A stretch of 64,000 nt of DNA from Amycolatopsis nivea (GTDB lineage: Bacteria > Actinomycetota > Actinomycetes > Mycobacteriales > Pseudonocardiaceae). The stretch covers positions 1-64,000 of the forward strand of contig NZ_SDLT01000044.1 in NCBI RefSeq assembly GCF_004522235.1, given 5' to 3'. This document shows positions 1 through 8,586 of this stretch, one piece after another (positions within the stretch are counted from its first letter, which is position 1; each line of letters opens with the position of its first letter). Below the pieces are notes generated by a model, which saw only the letters and a program-made list of their open reading frames with translations, made no database searches and had not been told where the DNA came from. The translations under genes and the position numbers were made by a program.

Positions 1-40
1 CCGTCACCCGGCTGACCAACCTCCCTGGACATCACAGTTA

Positions 41-281
41 GCGCCCCAATGTGGCATTGGGTGCGTTGGATGCACCGAACGCCACATTGGGTGCATCTGA
101 CGCACCCAATGCCGCATTGGGGGCGCATCCCGGGTGGCGGGCGGGGCGGGCAGCGGCCGGGTGGTCCGTGAAGGGCTCCTTGAGGGAATCTACGTCCGTG
201 AAGGGGCCCCTCACCGAACGAGCGGCCGGTCGTGAGGGCCACCCTGGGGGAATCTGTGTACGTGAGGGTTCCCCTCACGTA
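41..281 (+). repeat. Composite palindromic intergenic repeat, copy 1
   Basis: This non-coding block of about 240 bp lies directly downstream of the tag stop codon. It contains the perfect palindromes CCCAATGTGGCATTGGG (45-61) and CCCAATGCCGCATTGGG (105-121). These are followed by several GTGAAGGG/GTGAGGG motifs and a terminal hairpin with 11-bp arms (258-268 and 272-282, loop TTC). Nearly the same arrangement occurs at 15355-15582 in the opposite orientation. ORFs reading through it are low-complexity artefacts. It may act as a terminator for tag or be a REP-like dispersed element. Confidence 0.8.
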
Positions 282-283
282 CT

Positions 284-847
284 TCACGTTGCGCGGAAGC
301 AGCCTTTTACGTGGTCGTCGACCATGCCGGTGGCTTGCATCAGCGCGTAGCAGGTGGTCGGGCCCAGGAAGGCGAAGCCGCGCTTCTTCAGGTCCTTCGC
401 CATTGCCTTCGACTCGTCGGTGATCGCCGGGACGTCGGCCATGGTGCGGGGGCGGCGGTGTTTCGCGGGGGCGAAGGACCACAGCAGCTTGTCCAGTGGG
501 ATGTCCAGGTCTGCGACAGCGCGGGCGTTCTTCACGGCTGCCTCGATCTTCGCGCGGTTGCGGACGATTCCCGCGTCTTGCATGAGGCGGTTGACGTCCT
601 TTTCGCTGAAGCGGGCGACCTTCTCCGGTGCGAAGCCTCGGAAAGCTTTCCGGAAGTTCTCGCGTTTGCGGAGGATGGTGATCCAGGACAGTCCGGACTG
701 AAACGATTCCAGGCACAGGCGTTCGTACAGCTCGGCCTCGCCGTGGAGCGGGACGCCCCATTCCTCGTCGTGGTACGTCGCGTAATCGGGGGCTGAGTTG
801 CCCCAGCTGCAGCGGGCGATGCCGTCTTCGCCCAGTAGTTCCGTCAT
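284..847 (-). CDS. tag: DNA-3-methyladenine glycosylase I
   Basis: This 187-aa protein is the usual length for Tag, the HhH-superfamily base-excision enzyme that removes 3-methyladenine from alkylated DNA. Visible family features are an early zinc-ligand Cys (GIARCSW), the YHDEEWG block, ESFQSGLSWITIL and the C-terminal GPTTCYALMQATGMVDDH with paired Cys and His. The start at 847 (MTELLGEDG) gives an ATGA overlap with the upstream SRPBCC gene; a longer reading to 1213 is only out-of-frame sequence of that neighbour. It is the last gene of a tightly overlapping minus-strand operon that starts with a PadR regulator. Confidence 0.95.
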   Translation of the reverse strand: MTELLGEDGIARCSWGNSAPDYATYHDEEWGVPLHGEAELYERLCLESFQSGLSWITILRKRENFRKAFRGFAPEKVARFSEKDVNRLMQDAGIVRNRAKIEAAVKNARAVADLDIPLDKLLWSFAPAKHRRPRTMADVPAITDESKAMAKDLKKRGFAFLGPTTCYALMQATGMVDDHVKGCFRAT

Positions 848-1299
848 TGTTCCCCCATTGAATAATTTTCCGCGAACCTCGCGAACTGCCGCAGTGAATG
901 GCGTACGCCGAGGGCGAACGCGGGGCGCGCCAGGGGCCAGCCTGCGCGGCCTAGCAGGCCGAAGGGCAGTTTGAGGTGTTCGGCCCACACGAAGGTGCAG
1001 TGGCCGGCGCCCTTCGACAGCACCTGGAACACGCCCGTTCCCTGCACCAGGCTGCCCAGGTGGCGCACCGTGCAGCGCAGGGGCGGTTCCCAGGTCGTGA
1101 TCTCCATCGTGTCGGTGAAACCGATGCCTCCGAAGCCGGTGAAGGCCGCGAGTTTCGAGCCGACGCTGCGGCCGTTGCCCTCGACGACCCGTACCTGCGT
1201 GCCGAGCATCCACTCGCCTTGGCGGGCCCAGTCGGTGAGTGCGAGCCAGGTCGTGCCAGCCGGTGCCGCGACGTCTACCGACAGCACCAGGTCACTCAC
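844..1299 (-). CDS. SRPBCC (START-like) family protein
   Basis: This 151-aa single-domain protein has the polyketide cyclase/dehydrase-like pattern: an N-terminal strand LSVDVAAPAGTTW, a helix LTDWARQGEWM, then alternating strands and a long C-terminal helix. The family binds hydrophobic ligands in a cavity, and the ligand here cannot be read from sequence. The GTG start at 1299 overlaps the upstream DivIVA-like gene by 8 bp and its stop overlaps the tag start by 4 bp, so the genes are probably translationally coupled. Confidence 0.85.
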   Translation of the reverse strand: MSDLVLSVDVAAPAGTTWLALTDWARQGEWMLGTQVRVVEGNGRSVGSKLAAFTGFGGIGFTDTMEITTWEPPLRCTVRHLGSLVQGTGVFQVLSKGAGHCTFVWAEHLKLPFGLLGRAGWPLARPAFALGVRHSLRQFARFAENYSMGEQ

Positions 1300-1621
1300 C
1301 CGTCGGCCTCCGGTGCGCTGCTTCGCGGGGCTGTTGCGCGGCCTCGAGCCGGGCGACCCGTTCGCGCAGTTCGTCCAGTTCCACGCCGGTCCTGCGCAGC
1401 ACCCAGTCCACTTCGGACATCTTGTACCCGCGGAACACCAGCTGGAAGCGTACCTGGCGGACGTCCTCGCCGGTGATGTCCTCGGCGGGCAGACGAGTGG
1501 GCGAGCTGCCCGGCGGCAGCGGCGCCAGTTCCTCGCCCCGGCCGAACACCACAGCGGCCAGGAGGAACACCACGGCGGCCACCAGCAGCATGACTACGAG
1601 GTAGATCAGCGCGGTCGTCAC
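1292..1621 (-). CDS. DivIVA-domain membrane protein
   Basis: This 109-aa protein has one N-terminal transmembrane helix (about residues 4-28, LIYLVVMLLVAAVVFLLAAV) followed by a cytoplasmic DivIVA-type motif. The core FRGYKMSEVDWVLRR is typical of the short actinobacterial DivIVA-domain proteins, and a short coiled coil (LDELRERVARLEAAQQ) ends the protein. The GTG start at 1621 gives a 4-bp overlap with the upstream membrane gene. The position beside tag matches the mycobacterial arrangement in which a small DivIVA-like gene precedes tag. A role in polar growth or membrane organisation is inference. Confidence 0.85.
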   Translation of the reverse strand: MTTALIYLVVMLLVAAVVFLLAAVVFGRGEELAPLPPGSSPTRLPAEDITGEDVRQVRFQLVFRGYKMSEVDWVLRRTGVELDELRERVARLEAAQQPREAAHRRPTGE

Positions 1622-2316
1622 GCGACGATCGTGGCACACCGCCGCCAGGAACGTCGCGCTAGCACGACAAGTCGGAACGACAGGACCACCCAGGCGACCA
1701 TCAGCACGCCGCACGGACCGCTCAGGAACAGCCGCGCCGCGTCGACCACCCCGGTCGCTCCGATCAGGAGCAGCACGGAGAACAGGTTGAGGCCCACCGC
1801 GATCGCGCCGAGCGTCCGGCTGACCCGGGCCGTGCGGACGCCGTCGAACCGGCGGCTGAGGAACCGCGTGCCCAGCAGCGCGAGCAGGCCGAGCACCGGC
1901 ACGGCGTAGATCGCGGCGTGGGTGAACTGCGTGACGTACGGATACCAGCCGGGGTTCGGCGTGGTCAGCCGCGACCAGGAGCCGTAGGTGAAGATGCGCG
2001 CCACCTCCCACGACGTCTGCATCGCGGGCACGCCGAGCACGAGCAGCCACAGCGTCCGTACGCCGTTGTGCATGCTCAGTTCCGCTTGGTAGTCACCGGC
2101 GATCTCGCGGACCTGACCGAAATCCGCCACCGCGCGGCGTTGCGCCTCGACCTCGCTCCAGCCGCCCTCGCGGTGCGCCTCGGCCGCGTCGCGCAGACCG
2201 TCGCGGGCTTCGGCGAGCAGGTCCGCTTTCGTGCCGCGGCGGCCGATCAGCGCGCGGTCCAGTTCGGCCAGGTAGGCCTCGATGGGGCTTGCCGCGGTCT
2301 GGCTTGTCGTGGTCAT
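1618..2316 (-). CDS. Membrane protein with N-terminal permease-prefix helical domain
   Basis: This 232-aa protein has a soluble helical N-terminus (about residues 10-75: IEAYLAELDRAL...DLLAEARDGLRDAAE...QRRAVADFG) of the permease-prefix/HAAS type often encoded beside PadR regulators. About four transmembrane segments follow (roughly 84-105, 125-150, 165-190, 200-220). It overlaps PadR (ATGA) and the downstream DivIVA gene (GTGA). Such pairs commonly form a PadR-controlled membrane-stress module, but no substrate or activity can be read here. Confidence 0.82.
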   Translation of the reverse strand: MTTTSQTAASPIEAYLAELDRALIGRRGTKADLLAEARDGLRDAAEAHREGGWSEVEAQRRAVADFGQVREIAGDYQAELSMHNGVRTLWLLVLGVPAMQTSWEVARIFTYGSWSRLTTPNPGWYPYVTQFTHAAIYAVPVLGLLALLGTRFLSRRFDGVRTARVSRTLGAIAVGLNLFSVLLLIGATGVVDAARLFLSGPCGVLMVAWVVLSFRLVVLARRSWRRCATIVA

Positions 2317-2630
2317 GGTTCCAGCACTCCACCGATCACCGTGGTGAACTCCCGCCACTGCACCCGTTCCGCGGCCAGCGCCTGCTGCCCGGCGCGAGTG
2401 AGCCGGTAGGTGCGCCGCTTGCGGCCGGACACCACGTCCCACTCGCTGGCAAGCCAGCCGGCGCGCTCGAGCCGGCGCAACGCCGGGTACACCGTGCCGG
2501 TGGGCAGGTCGAGCGCTCCGTCGCTGCGCAGCGCCAAAGCCTCGATGATCGCGTATCCGTGCAGCTTGCGGCCGTCGAGTACGGCGAGCAGCAACGCGTC
2601 GAGGTGTCCGCGCAACGTGTCCGCTTTCAT
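2313..2630 (-). CDS. PadR family transcriptional regulator
   Basis: This 105-aa winged-helix protein is the usual short PadR length. It shows LDALLLAVLDGRKLHGYAI, then GTVYPALRRLERAGWL (recognition helix) and the wing GRKRRTYRLTRAG. It is the first gene of the minus-strand operon running to tag and is divergent from cydA. Two palindromes in the 141-bp gap (2704-2723 and 2733-2748) are candidate operators; binding by this PadR is inferred. The ATG at 2630 is used because it begins the conserved helix at the normal distance. Confidence 0.93.
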   Translation of the reverse strand: MKADTLRGHLDALLLAVLDGRKLHGYAIIEALALRSDGALDLPTGTVYPALRRLERAGWLASEWDVVSGRKRRTYRLTRAGQQALAAERVQWREFTTVIGGVLEP

Positions 2631-2703
2631 AGGTCGGCAGTCTACTCATCTTGACCCTGGCAGGCTAATCTCCGCGCCTCCCCGAACCGTCCGGGAAAAA
2701 CCC

Positions 2704-2755
2704 TGAGATCACCCCCGATCTCATGGGTTTTGCCGCTACATGTAGCGGCGCTACG
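2704..2755. promoter_or_regulatory. Operator-like palindromes between padR and cydA
   Basis: The divergent gap holds TGAGATC-N6-GATCTCA (2704-2723), a perfect 16-bp palindrome CCGCTACATGTAGCGG (2733-2748), and an overlapping GTAGCGGCGCTAC (2742-2754) ending 17 bp before the cydA ATG. The positions suit repression of cydA or autoregulation of PadR. No Rex-type TTGTG-N6-CACAA site was seen, although Rex is a known regulator of cyd genes in other actinobacteria. Confidence 0.55.
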
Positions 2756-2771
2756 TATAGGCTCCGTCGGC

Positions 2772-3935
2772 ATGGACCCACTGCCGATAGCGCGACTCCA
2801 GTTCGCGACCACGACCACGTTCCACTTCCTGTTTGTGCTGCTCACCCTGGGTTTAGTGACCATGGTGGCGATCATGCAGACCCGCGCGACGCTGCGCGGC
2901 GGCGAGCAGCTGCACCGGATGACCGCGTTCTGGGGCCGCCTGTACGTGGTCAACTACGCACTCGGAATCGTCACCGGAATCGTGATGGAATTCCAGTTCG
3001 GGATGACCTGGACCGAGCTGTCCGCGTTCGCCGGGGACGTTTTCGGCGCGCCGCTCGCGATCGAGACGCTGGTGGCGTTCTTCCTGGAATCGACGTTCCT
3101 CGGCGTGTGGATCTTCGGCCGCGGCCGCATGAACAAGTGGCTGCACCTGGCGGTGTTATGGCTGGTCACGCTCACCGCGTACGCCTCCGCGCTCTTCATC
3201 ATGGTCGCCAACTCGTTCCTGCAGAACCCGGTCGGTTCGCGGATGGAGAACGGCGTGCTGCGGCTGGACGACTTCGGCGCGTTGTTCGCCAACCCGGCGC
3301 TCGTCGCGTCGCTGCCGCACGTTATCGGGGCCGCGTTGCTGACCGGCGGCTTCTTCGTGACCGGCGTCAGCGCGTACCACTTCCTCAAACGCACCAGCGA
3401 GATCGACTTCTTCCGCCGGTCGCTGCGGATCGGGGTGGTGACGTCGCTGATCGGCAGCGTGCTGGTGGTCCAGGCCGGGTTCGCGCAGTTCGCCGAGGTC
3501 GCCGGGTATCAGCCGGACAAGTTCAAGGGTTCGGTCGCCGTCGGGCTGCCGCTCGGAATGATGATCAATATCGGCTTCTTCGCGTTCTTCGCGGCGTTAG
3601 TCGGCACGCTGCTGTTGTTCCGCGACCGGCTGCTCCGGGCACGGCCGGTGCTCATCCTGATGGTGCCGGGGATCGCCGTGCCGTTCATCGCGGCGATCCT
3701 GGGCTGGCTGGTCCGCGAGATCGGCCGTCAGCCTTGGCTGGTGTGGGGCAAGCTGCGCACCGCGGACGCCGTCGCCGACGTCAGCGGCGGGCAGATCCTG
3801 TTCTCCTTCATCGCTTTCACGCTGTTGTTCGCCGTGCTGGCCGTCGCCGACTGGGTGCTGCTCGCCCGGATCGCCAAACGCGGTCCGGCCGTCGCCGCGG
3901 CGGAAACCGAACTTCCTGTCCTGAGTGGAGTGTGA
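2772..3935 (+). CDS. cydA: Cytochrome bd ubiquinol/menaquinol oxidase subunit I
   Basis: This 387-aa polytopic membrane protein is the haem-bearing subunit of cytochrome bd, which oxidises quinol and reduces O2 to water. His18 in TTTTFHFLF corresponds to the b595 ligand. The conserved ETLVAFFLESTFLGVW, the second-ligand region LPHVIGAALLTGGFF and the GRQPW motif after the periplasmic Q-loop are present. The protein is clearly shorter than E. coli CydA (522 aa), mainly because the Q-loop region is short. The ATG at 2772 begins the family N-terminus MDPLPIARLQ; the SD is weak. Three TTA codons are present (2853, 3156, 3597). It is first in cydABDC. Confidence 0.96.
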   Translation: MDPLPIARLQFATTTTFHFLFVLLTLGLVTMVAIMQTRATLRGGEQLHRMTAFWGRLYVVNYALGIVTGIVMEFQFGMTWTELSAFAGDVFGAPLAIETLVAFFLESTFLGVWIFGRGRMNKWLHLAVLWLVTLTAYASALFIMVANSFLQNPVGSRMENGVLRLDDFGALFANPALVASLPHVIGAALLTGGFFVTGVSAYHFLKRTSEIDFFRRSLRIGVVTSLIGSVLVVQAGFAQFAEVAGYQPDKFKGSVAVGLPLGMMINIGFFAFFAALVGTLLLFRDRLLRARPVLILMVPGIAVPFIAAILGWLVREIGRQPWLVWGKLRTADAVADVSGGQILFSFIAFTLLFAVLAVADWVLLARIAKRGPAVAAAETELPVLSGV

Positions 3936-3938
3936 CCC

Positions 3939-4916
3939 GTGGTGACGATCTGGTGGGGTGTGCTCGGTTTGCTGCTGGGCGGCTACTTCGCGCTGGCAGG
4001 CTACGACTACGGCGTCGGGATGCTCCTGCCCGCGCTCTCCCGCGACGAGGCTGGACAGCGGCGCGTGCTCGGCGCGGTCGGCCCGTTCTTCCTGGCGAAC
4101 GAGGTGTGGCTGGTCGCGGCGGTCGGCGTGCTGTTCGGCGCGTTCCCGCATCTGGAAGGGCGGGTGTTCGCCGGGGCTTACGTGCTGATTGTGCTGTTGC
4201 TGCTGGGCTTGGTCACGTTCACCGCGGCAGTGCAATTGCGGAGCCGGCATCCGGAGGGCAACCGGCGCGGGTGGACGTTCGCCATTACCGCGGGTGCGCT
4301 GGTCACCGCGGTCTCGTGGGGATTGTTCCTCGGCAACCTCGTGCGCGGGCTTCCGCTCGACGCGCAGGGCCGCCCGGTCGACGACGTTCTGGCGTTGTTC
4401 AACCCGTACGCGGTCTTGTGGGGACTCGGGTTTGTCGCCCTGTTCTGCTTGCAGGGCTTGGTTTTCCTCGCAGTACGTGGCCCGGCGGAAATTGCCGGAC
4501 GGGTTCGTCGGCTGACTCGGTCGTTCCTGCTTCCGGTGGGCGTTTTCCTGGTGACAGCGACGGTTTGGGGAGCTTTCTCCGGTGGTTCTTGGGCCGCACT
4601 GGCGGTAGTAGCGGTCGCCTTCGCCGCCTACCTGACAGTCCTTTTCGGACTCCGGCGACCACGGTTGGCGCTCCCCGCCATCATGCTGCTGAGCGCGTGC
4701 CCCGCGCTGCTGGTCGGCGTGCTGCGGTTCCCGGTCGTCCTGTCCTCTAACGCGGGCTACCAGCTGACCGTCGACCAAGCCGCCACCACGCCGGACATGG
4801 CCGCGGTGCTCGGCTGGTTCGCCGCGCCCACGCTCCTCGTGCTGGTCGTCGTGCAGTGGCTGACCTGGCGGGCGCACCGACGTCCGGTCGACGAGAAGTC
4901 GTTGCTGCACTATTAA
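3939..4916 (+). CDS. cydB: Cytochrome bd oxidase subunit II
   Basis: This 325-aa integral membrane protein begins IWWGVLGLLLGGYFALAGYDYG, the CydB signature (WxxxxxxxxGYxxxxGxDxG). It pairs with CydA and carries no haem in well-studied enzymes. Eight to nine hydrophobic segments are visible. Two GTG codons (3939 and 3942) are possible starts just after the cydA stop. The segment NEVWLVAAVGVLFGAFP contains the conserved NE[VW] region. It is slightly shorter than E. coli CydB (379 aa). Confidence 0.95.
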   Translation: MVTIWWGVLGLLLGGYFALAGYDYGVGMLLPALSRDEAGQRRVLGAVGPFFLANEVWLVAAVGVLFGAFPHLEGRVFAGAYVLIVLLLLGLVTFTAAVQLRSRHPEGNRRGWTFAITAGALVTAVSWGLFLGNLVRGLPLDAQGRPVDDVLALFNPYAVLWGLGFVALFCLQGLVFLAVRGPAEIAGRVRRLTRSFLLPVGVFLVTATVWGAFSGGSWAALAVVAVAFAAYLTVLFGLRRPRLALPAIMLLSACPALLVGVLRFPVVLSSNAGYQLTVDQAATTPDMAAVLGWFAAPTLLVLVVVQWLTWRAHRRPVDEKSLLHY

Positions 4917-4929
4917 AAGGAGTCTCACC

Positions 4930-6420
4930 ATGCCTGGTCTTCGCGGTTACCTGACAGCGCTCGCCGTGCTGGGCGTCGGCACCGCTGTCACCGTCCTCGT
5001 CCAGGCGGACGGGCTCGCGACCCTGCTCACTGGCGGCGGCGTTTCGGTTGCCCTGTGCGTCGCCGTCGGGGCGAGGCTTCTGCTCGTCGTCGCGCAGGGC
5101 CTGCTCACCAGCCACTTCGCGGCATCGGCACAAGCAGGCCTGCGTCGTCGGTTGCTAGACGCGACCGGCGACCCCGGCGTGACCGCCACCCGCATCACCA
5201 AAGGCGTCGATGCCACCGCCACCTACCTCACGGGCTACTTACCAGCGATGGTGCTGTCGGTCGTGGTCCCGATCGCAGTACTGGCAAGGCTTTTCACTGC
5301 CGACCTGACCTCCGCCTTGATCGTCACCGCCACCGTCCCGTTGATCCCGCTCTTCGGCGCGTTGATTGGTGCGCACACAAGAGCTCGTACACAGTGGACA
5401 CTCCTAACGCGACTGGGCGGACACTTCCTCGACGTCGTCCGAGGCTTGCCGACGCTCAAACTGTTCGGCCGCGCGCAAGCCCAGACCCGGATCGTGCGCG
5501 AAATGGCCGACGCGCACGCCGACGCCACCATCCGGACGTTGAAAGTCGCCTTCCTGTCCGCGCTGGTGCTGGAACTCGTCGCCACCCTGTCGATCGCGCT
5601 TGTCGCAGTACCCATCGGGTTCCGCCTGCTGTCCGGCTCGATGACCGCGCACACCGCGATGCTTGTCCTGGTCCTCGCCCCGGAGGCGTACCTGCCGCTG
5701 CGCGCCGCCGGAGCGAAGTTCCACGCCGCCGCGGAAGGACTCACCGCATGGAAAGAAATCCTCAGCGCACCAACGACAATCCGCCGGTCCGGTACGCGGA
5801 CACGTCGCCTCGGTCCGCCGGAAGTGGTATTCGACCACATATCCGTGCATTACGGCGAAACTTGCGCACTGTCCGAAGTAGACCTAACGATTCAACCCGG
5901 CGAACACCTCGCCTTGGTCGGACCGAGCGGTTCCGGCAAATCCACCCTGCTCGCCGTTCTGCTGGGTTTCGTCGAGCCGACCGCCGGGCGAGTGCTCGTC
6001 GACGGCGTCGACCTGCGCACCCTCGACCACTCGTCCTGGCTGCGCGACACTGCGTGGCTACCGCAACGTCCGACGCTCTTTCGCGGCACCCTCAAGGAAA
6101 ACACCGGCGGACGCCGCGTTGACGACATCGTCACCGACCTCCCCGACGGCTACGCGACGCAGATCGGCGAACTGGGCGCCGGACTGTCCGCCGGGCAACG
6201 CCAACGCGTCGGGCTGGCCCGAGCCTTGTCCCGCACCAAAGCCGGACTCGTCCTGCTGGACGAACCCACCGCCCGCCTCGACGCCCGCACGGAAGCGACC
6301 GTGCTGGCCGGTGCCAAGGAACTGCTGCCCGGCCGCACCGCGGTCCTGGTCGCGCACCGACCCGCGCTGGCGGCACTCGCGTCGCGGACGGTCGAACTCA
6401 AGCATGGGGTGACGGTATGA
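4930..6420 (+). CDS. cydD: ABC exporter subunit CydD (thiol reductant/haem-related exporter)
   Basis: This 496-aa half-transporter has an N-terminal membrane domain (about residues 5-290) and a C-terminal ATPase. Walker A is GPSGSGKST (from residue 331), the signature is LSAGQRQRVGLARAL and Walker B is GLVLLDEPTARLD. CydDC exports cysteine/glutathione and is needed for bd oxidase assembly in E. coli; the same role is inferred here from position. A strong AAAAGGAG site lies 8-15 bp before the ATG. It is shorter than E. coli CydD (588 aa), with trimmed loops. One TTA codon lies at 5239. The stop overlaps the cydC start (ATGA). Confidence 0.93.
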   Translation: MPGLRGYLTALAVLGVGTAVTVLVQADGLATLLTGGGVSVALCVAVGARLLLVVAQGLLTSHFAASAQAGLRRRLLDATGDPGVTATRITKGVDATATYLTGYLPAMVLSVVVPIAVLARLFTADLTSALIVTATVPLIPLFGALIGAHTRARTQWTLLTRLGGHFLDVVRGLPTLKLFGRAQAQTRIVREMADAHADATIRTLKVAFLSALVLELVATLSIALVAVPIGFRLLSGSMTAHTAMLVLVLAPEAYLPLRAAGAKFHAAAEGLTAWKEILSAPTTIRRSGTRTRRLGPPEVVFDHISVHYGETCALSEVDLTIQPGEHLALVGPSGSGKSTLLAVLLGFVEPTAGRVLVDGVDLRTLDHSSWLRDTAWLPQRPTLFRGTLKENTGGRRVDDIVTDLPDGYATQIGELGAGLSAGQRQRVGLARALSRTKAGLVLLDEPTARLDARTEATVLAGAKELLPGRTAVLVAHRPALAALASRTVELKHGVTV

Positions 6421-7925
6421 AACTCGTCCGCGCGACCCTCCTCGCCGTCGGTGCGGAACTCGCCGGACTCGGCCTGACCGGCACCGCGGCCTGGCTGCTC
6501 ATGCGTGCCGCCGAGCAGCCTCCGCTCGCCGCGCTCACCCTCGCGATCGTCGCCGTGCGCGTCTTCGCCTTGGCGCGCGGCGGACTCCGTTACGCCGAAC
6601 GCCTTGCCGGACACGACGTTGTCCTCCGCTACCTCGGCTCCCTCCGGACCCGGGTGTACCAGGCCCTGCTCCCCCGTCGCGTCGCCGAACACTCCGGCGC
6701 GGACCTGGTCACCCGCCTGGTGTCCGATGTGGACGCCGTGCAAGACGCCATCCTCCGGCTAGCGCTACCGGCCGTGGTCGCAGGCACTGTCGGTCTCGCG
6801 GTAGTGATCTTCGCCGGGCTGGTAAGCCTTCCGCTCGCCGGGGTTGTCCTCATCGGACTGCTCGCAACCGGACTTCTGTTAATCCCCCGAAGCAAAGCCC
6901 CCGAGCCACGGCAGGAACTCGCCGAACGCACCGTGGAACTCGTCCTCGGCCGCCACGAACTCATCGCCTACGGCTGGGAACAACGAGAAAAAACCCGTGC
7001 CACCACGGTCATCGACAAGCTGGCCGCAGAATCCCGCCGCACCGGCCGCCGCCTTGCCCTGACCACTGCCGCCGGAGTGGCCGTGCAGTTCGCGACCACC
7101 GCCGCGGTCGCGCTGCTCAGCCCCGCGAGCATCCCGGTCACCGCCGCCCTCACCCTGACCACGATGGCCCTGTTCGAACTGGTCCTTCCGCTGCTCCCCG
7201 CCGCCGAGCGAATTCCCGAAATCCGCGCCTCGCTGAGCCGGGTCCGTGCCGTCCTCGCCGCGCCGGACCCAACCCCGGAACCGATTCCCGGACCAGGGCA
7301 TTTCCGGCTGACCAAAGTCGGTGTGCAGCATCCCGGCCGCTGCGCCGCGCTCGAAGGCATCGACCTCGACCTGCCGCCCGGCACCCGGCTAGGCATCCTC
7401 GGCCCCTCAGGCGCCGGAAAAACGACCCTGCTGCACGTCCTGCTCGGCTTCGTCTCCCCCACGTCCGGTTCGATCACCGTCGACGGCCGCCCCGTGACCG
7501 GACCCCACCCCGCGGTGATCTCCGGTGCCCTCTCCGACGCACATGTCTTCGCCACGAGCGTCCGCGAAAACCTGCTGCTCGCCAACCCGGAGGCCACCGA
7601 CGACGACCTGCGCGCCGCCTGCGAAACCGCCGGATTCGACCTCCCGCTGGACCGGGACACCGGCCAAGACGGCGACGCCCTCTCCGGCGGTCAACGGCAA
7701 CGGCTGATCCTCGCCCGCGCGGTACTCGCCGCACCGCCGGTCCTGGTCCTCGACGAACCGGTGGAAGGCCTCGACCCGGCGCACGGCGACGAGGTCCTGG
7801 CGAGGGTTCTCGCTCAGGCGAAGGGAACCGTCGTGCTGGTGACGCACCGACCAGAGCACGTCGCCGGGTTCGACCAGATCCTCATGGTCGAAGACGGTCG
7901 GCCAGCGCTCACTGTTCCCGGATGA
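6417..7925 (+). CDS. cydC: ABC exporter subunit CydC
   Basis: This 502-aa half-transporter partners CydD. The membrane domain (about residues 1-285) includes the typical RVFALARGGLRYAERLAGHD block, followed by an ATPase with Walker A GPSGAGKTT, signature LSGGQRQRLILARAV and Walker B VLVLDEPVEGLD. It is translationally coupled to cydD through a 4-bp overlap. The 3' end overlaps the convergent gene at 7909 by 17 bp. One TTA codon lies at 6879. Confidence 0.93.
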   Translation: MKLVRATLLAVGAELAGLGLTGTAAWLLMRAAEQPPLAALTLAIVAVRVFALARGGLRYAERLAGHDVVLRYLGSLRTRVYQALLPRRVAEHSGADLVTRLVSDVDAVQDAILRLALPAVVAGTVGLAVVIFAGLVSLPLAGVVLIGLLATGLLLIPRSKAPEPRQELAERTVELVLGRHELIAYGWEQREKTRATTVIDKLAAESRRTGRRLALTTAAGVAVQFATTAAVALLSPASIPVTAALTLTTMALFELVLPLLPAAERIPEIRASLSRVRAVLAAPDPTPEPIPGPGHFRLTKVGVQHPGRCAALEGIDLDLPPGTRLGILGPSGAGKTTLLHVLLGFVSPTSGSITVDGRPVTGPHPAVISGALSDAHVFATSVRENLLLANPEATDDDLRAACETAGFDLPLDRDTGQDGDALSGGQRQRLILARAVLAAPPVLVLDEPVEGLDPAHGDEVLARVLAQAKGTVVLVTHRPEHVAGFDQILMVEDGRPALTVPG

Positions 7926-8493
7926 GCTGGATCGGCGGGTCCATCGGATCGAGGTGGAACAGGTCGTTGGCGTCAACGTACGGCTGCGATTCCGGCGATC
8001 CGCGGAACAGCGCGACGACGACAGCGGTGAGCCGGACTCGGCCGCCGCCGAGATGAGTGATCCCCTTCGGCTCGGCGAGACCGGCCAGCCACTCGGCCTG
8101 CACCGGGTGCATCGTGGCGGTGTAAGTCCCGGTCCGGCCGGCGCGGGCGGCCAGGACGTCGCCCCACCGGGCGAGCGAGAGGATCTCGTCGATCGCCAGC
8201 CGGATCTCGTCGCTTCCCCCGTAATCCAACGCCGTGTACCCGGCCTGGCGGGCAATTCCGCCGCGCCAGTAACTGGAGTCGTCGCCGGGCACGCTCCGGT
8301 AAACCGTCTGCCACGCGGGCCGCCGGTGAAAAGGATGCGGAGCCAGTTCGGCCCAGCCGACCAGGAACCCGTCCCTGCTGCCGTCGTCCGCGTAGACCCG
8401 CACGGTGTTCCGGTCCGGCTGCCGAAAAACCAGATCGCGCAGTTCCAGCCGGCGCGCGCTCGAAGGATCCAGTCGGTCTTTGGCCACGTCCAT
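7909..8493 (-). CDS. Conserved protein of unknown function
   Basis: This 194-aa soluble protein has no signal peptide or membrane segment. It starts MDVAKDRLDPSSARRLELRD and contains DGFLVGWAELAPHPF, a pattern RLAIDEILSLARWGDVLAAR and a final LTAVVVALFRGSPESQPY segment. I do not recognise the family. Codon use has high third-position GC along the whole length, which supports real coding. It converges on cydC with a 17-bp overlap and lies 93 bp downstream of the gpgS start region on the same strand as gpgS. Confidence 0.75.
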   Translation of the reverse strand: MDVAKDRLDPSSARRLELRDLVFRQPDRNTVRVYADDGSRDGFLVGWAELAPHPFHRRPAWQTVYRSVPGDDSSYWRGGIARQAGYTALDYGGSDEIRLAIDEILSLARWGDVLAARAGRTGTYTATMHPVQAEWLAGLAEPKGITHLGGGRVRLTAVVVALFRGSPESQPYVDANDLFHLDPMDPPIQLIREQ

Positions 8494-8586
8494 CGCCCCC
8501 GCTGCTCGAATCGGATCGGCTCCGGAACATAGCGCGCGGCGATGACATCTCGATGAAGCCGCGTTCTGTCCACTGTAGACAGAGGG

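Noticed and set aside
51..350. ORFs inside the composite repeats at 51-350 and 15417-16177
   Set aside because: Their products are repeats of short words from palindromic DNA (NATLGA-type) and are not conserved protein domains.
2631..2771. Rex operator for cyd
   Set aside because: No TTGTG-N6-CACAA-like sequence is in the gap; only the palindromes reported are present.
3597..4931. 444-aa minus-strand ORF opposite cydB
   Set aside because: It is the antisense shadow of a clear cydA/cydB sequence; the translation is Arg/Gln/His-rich low complexity without domains.
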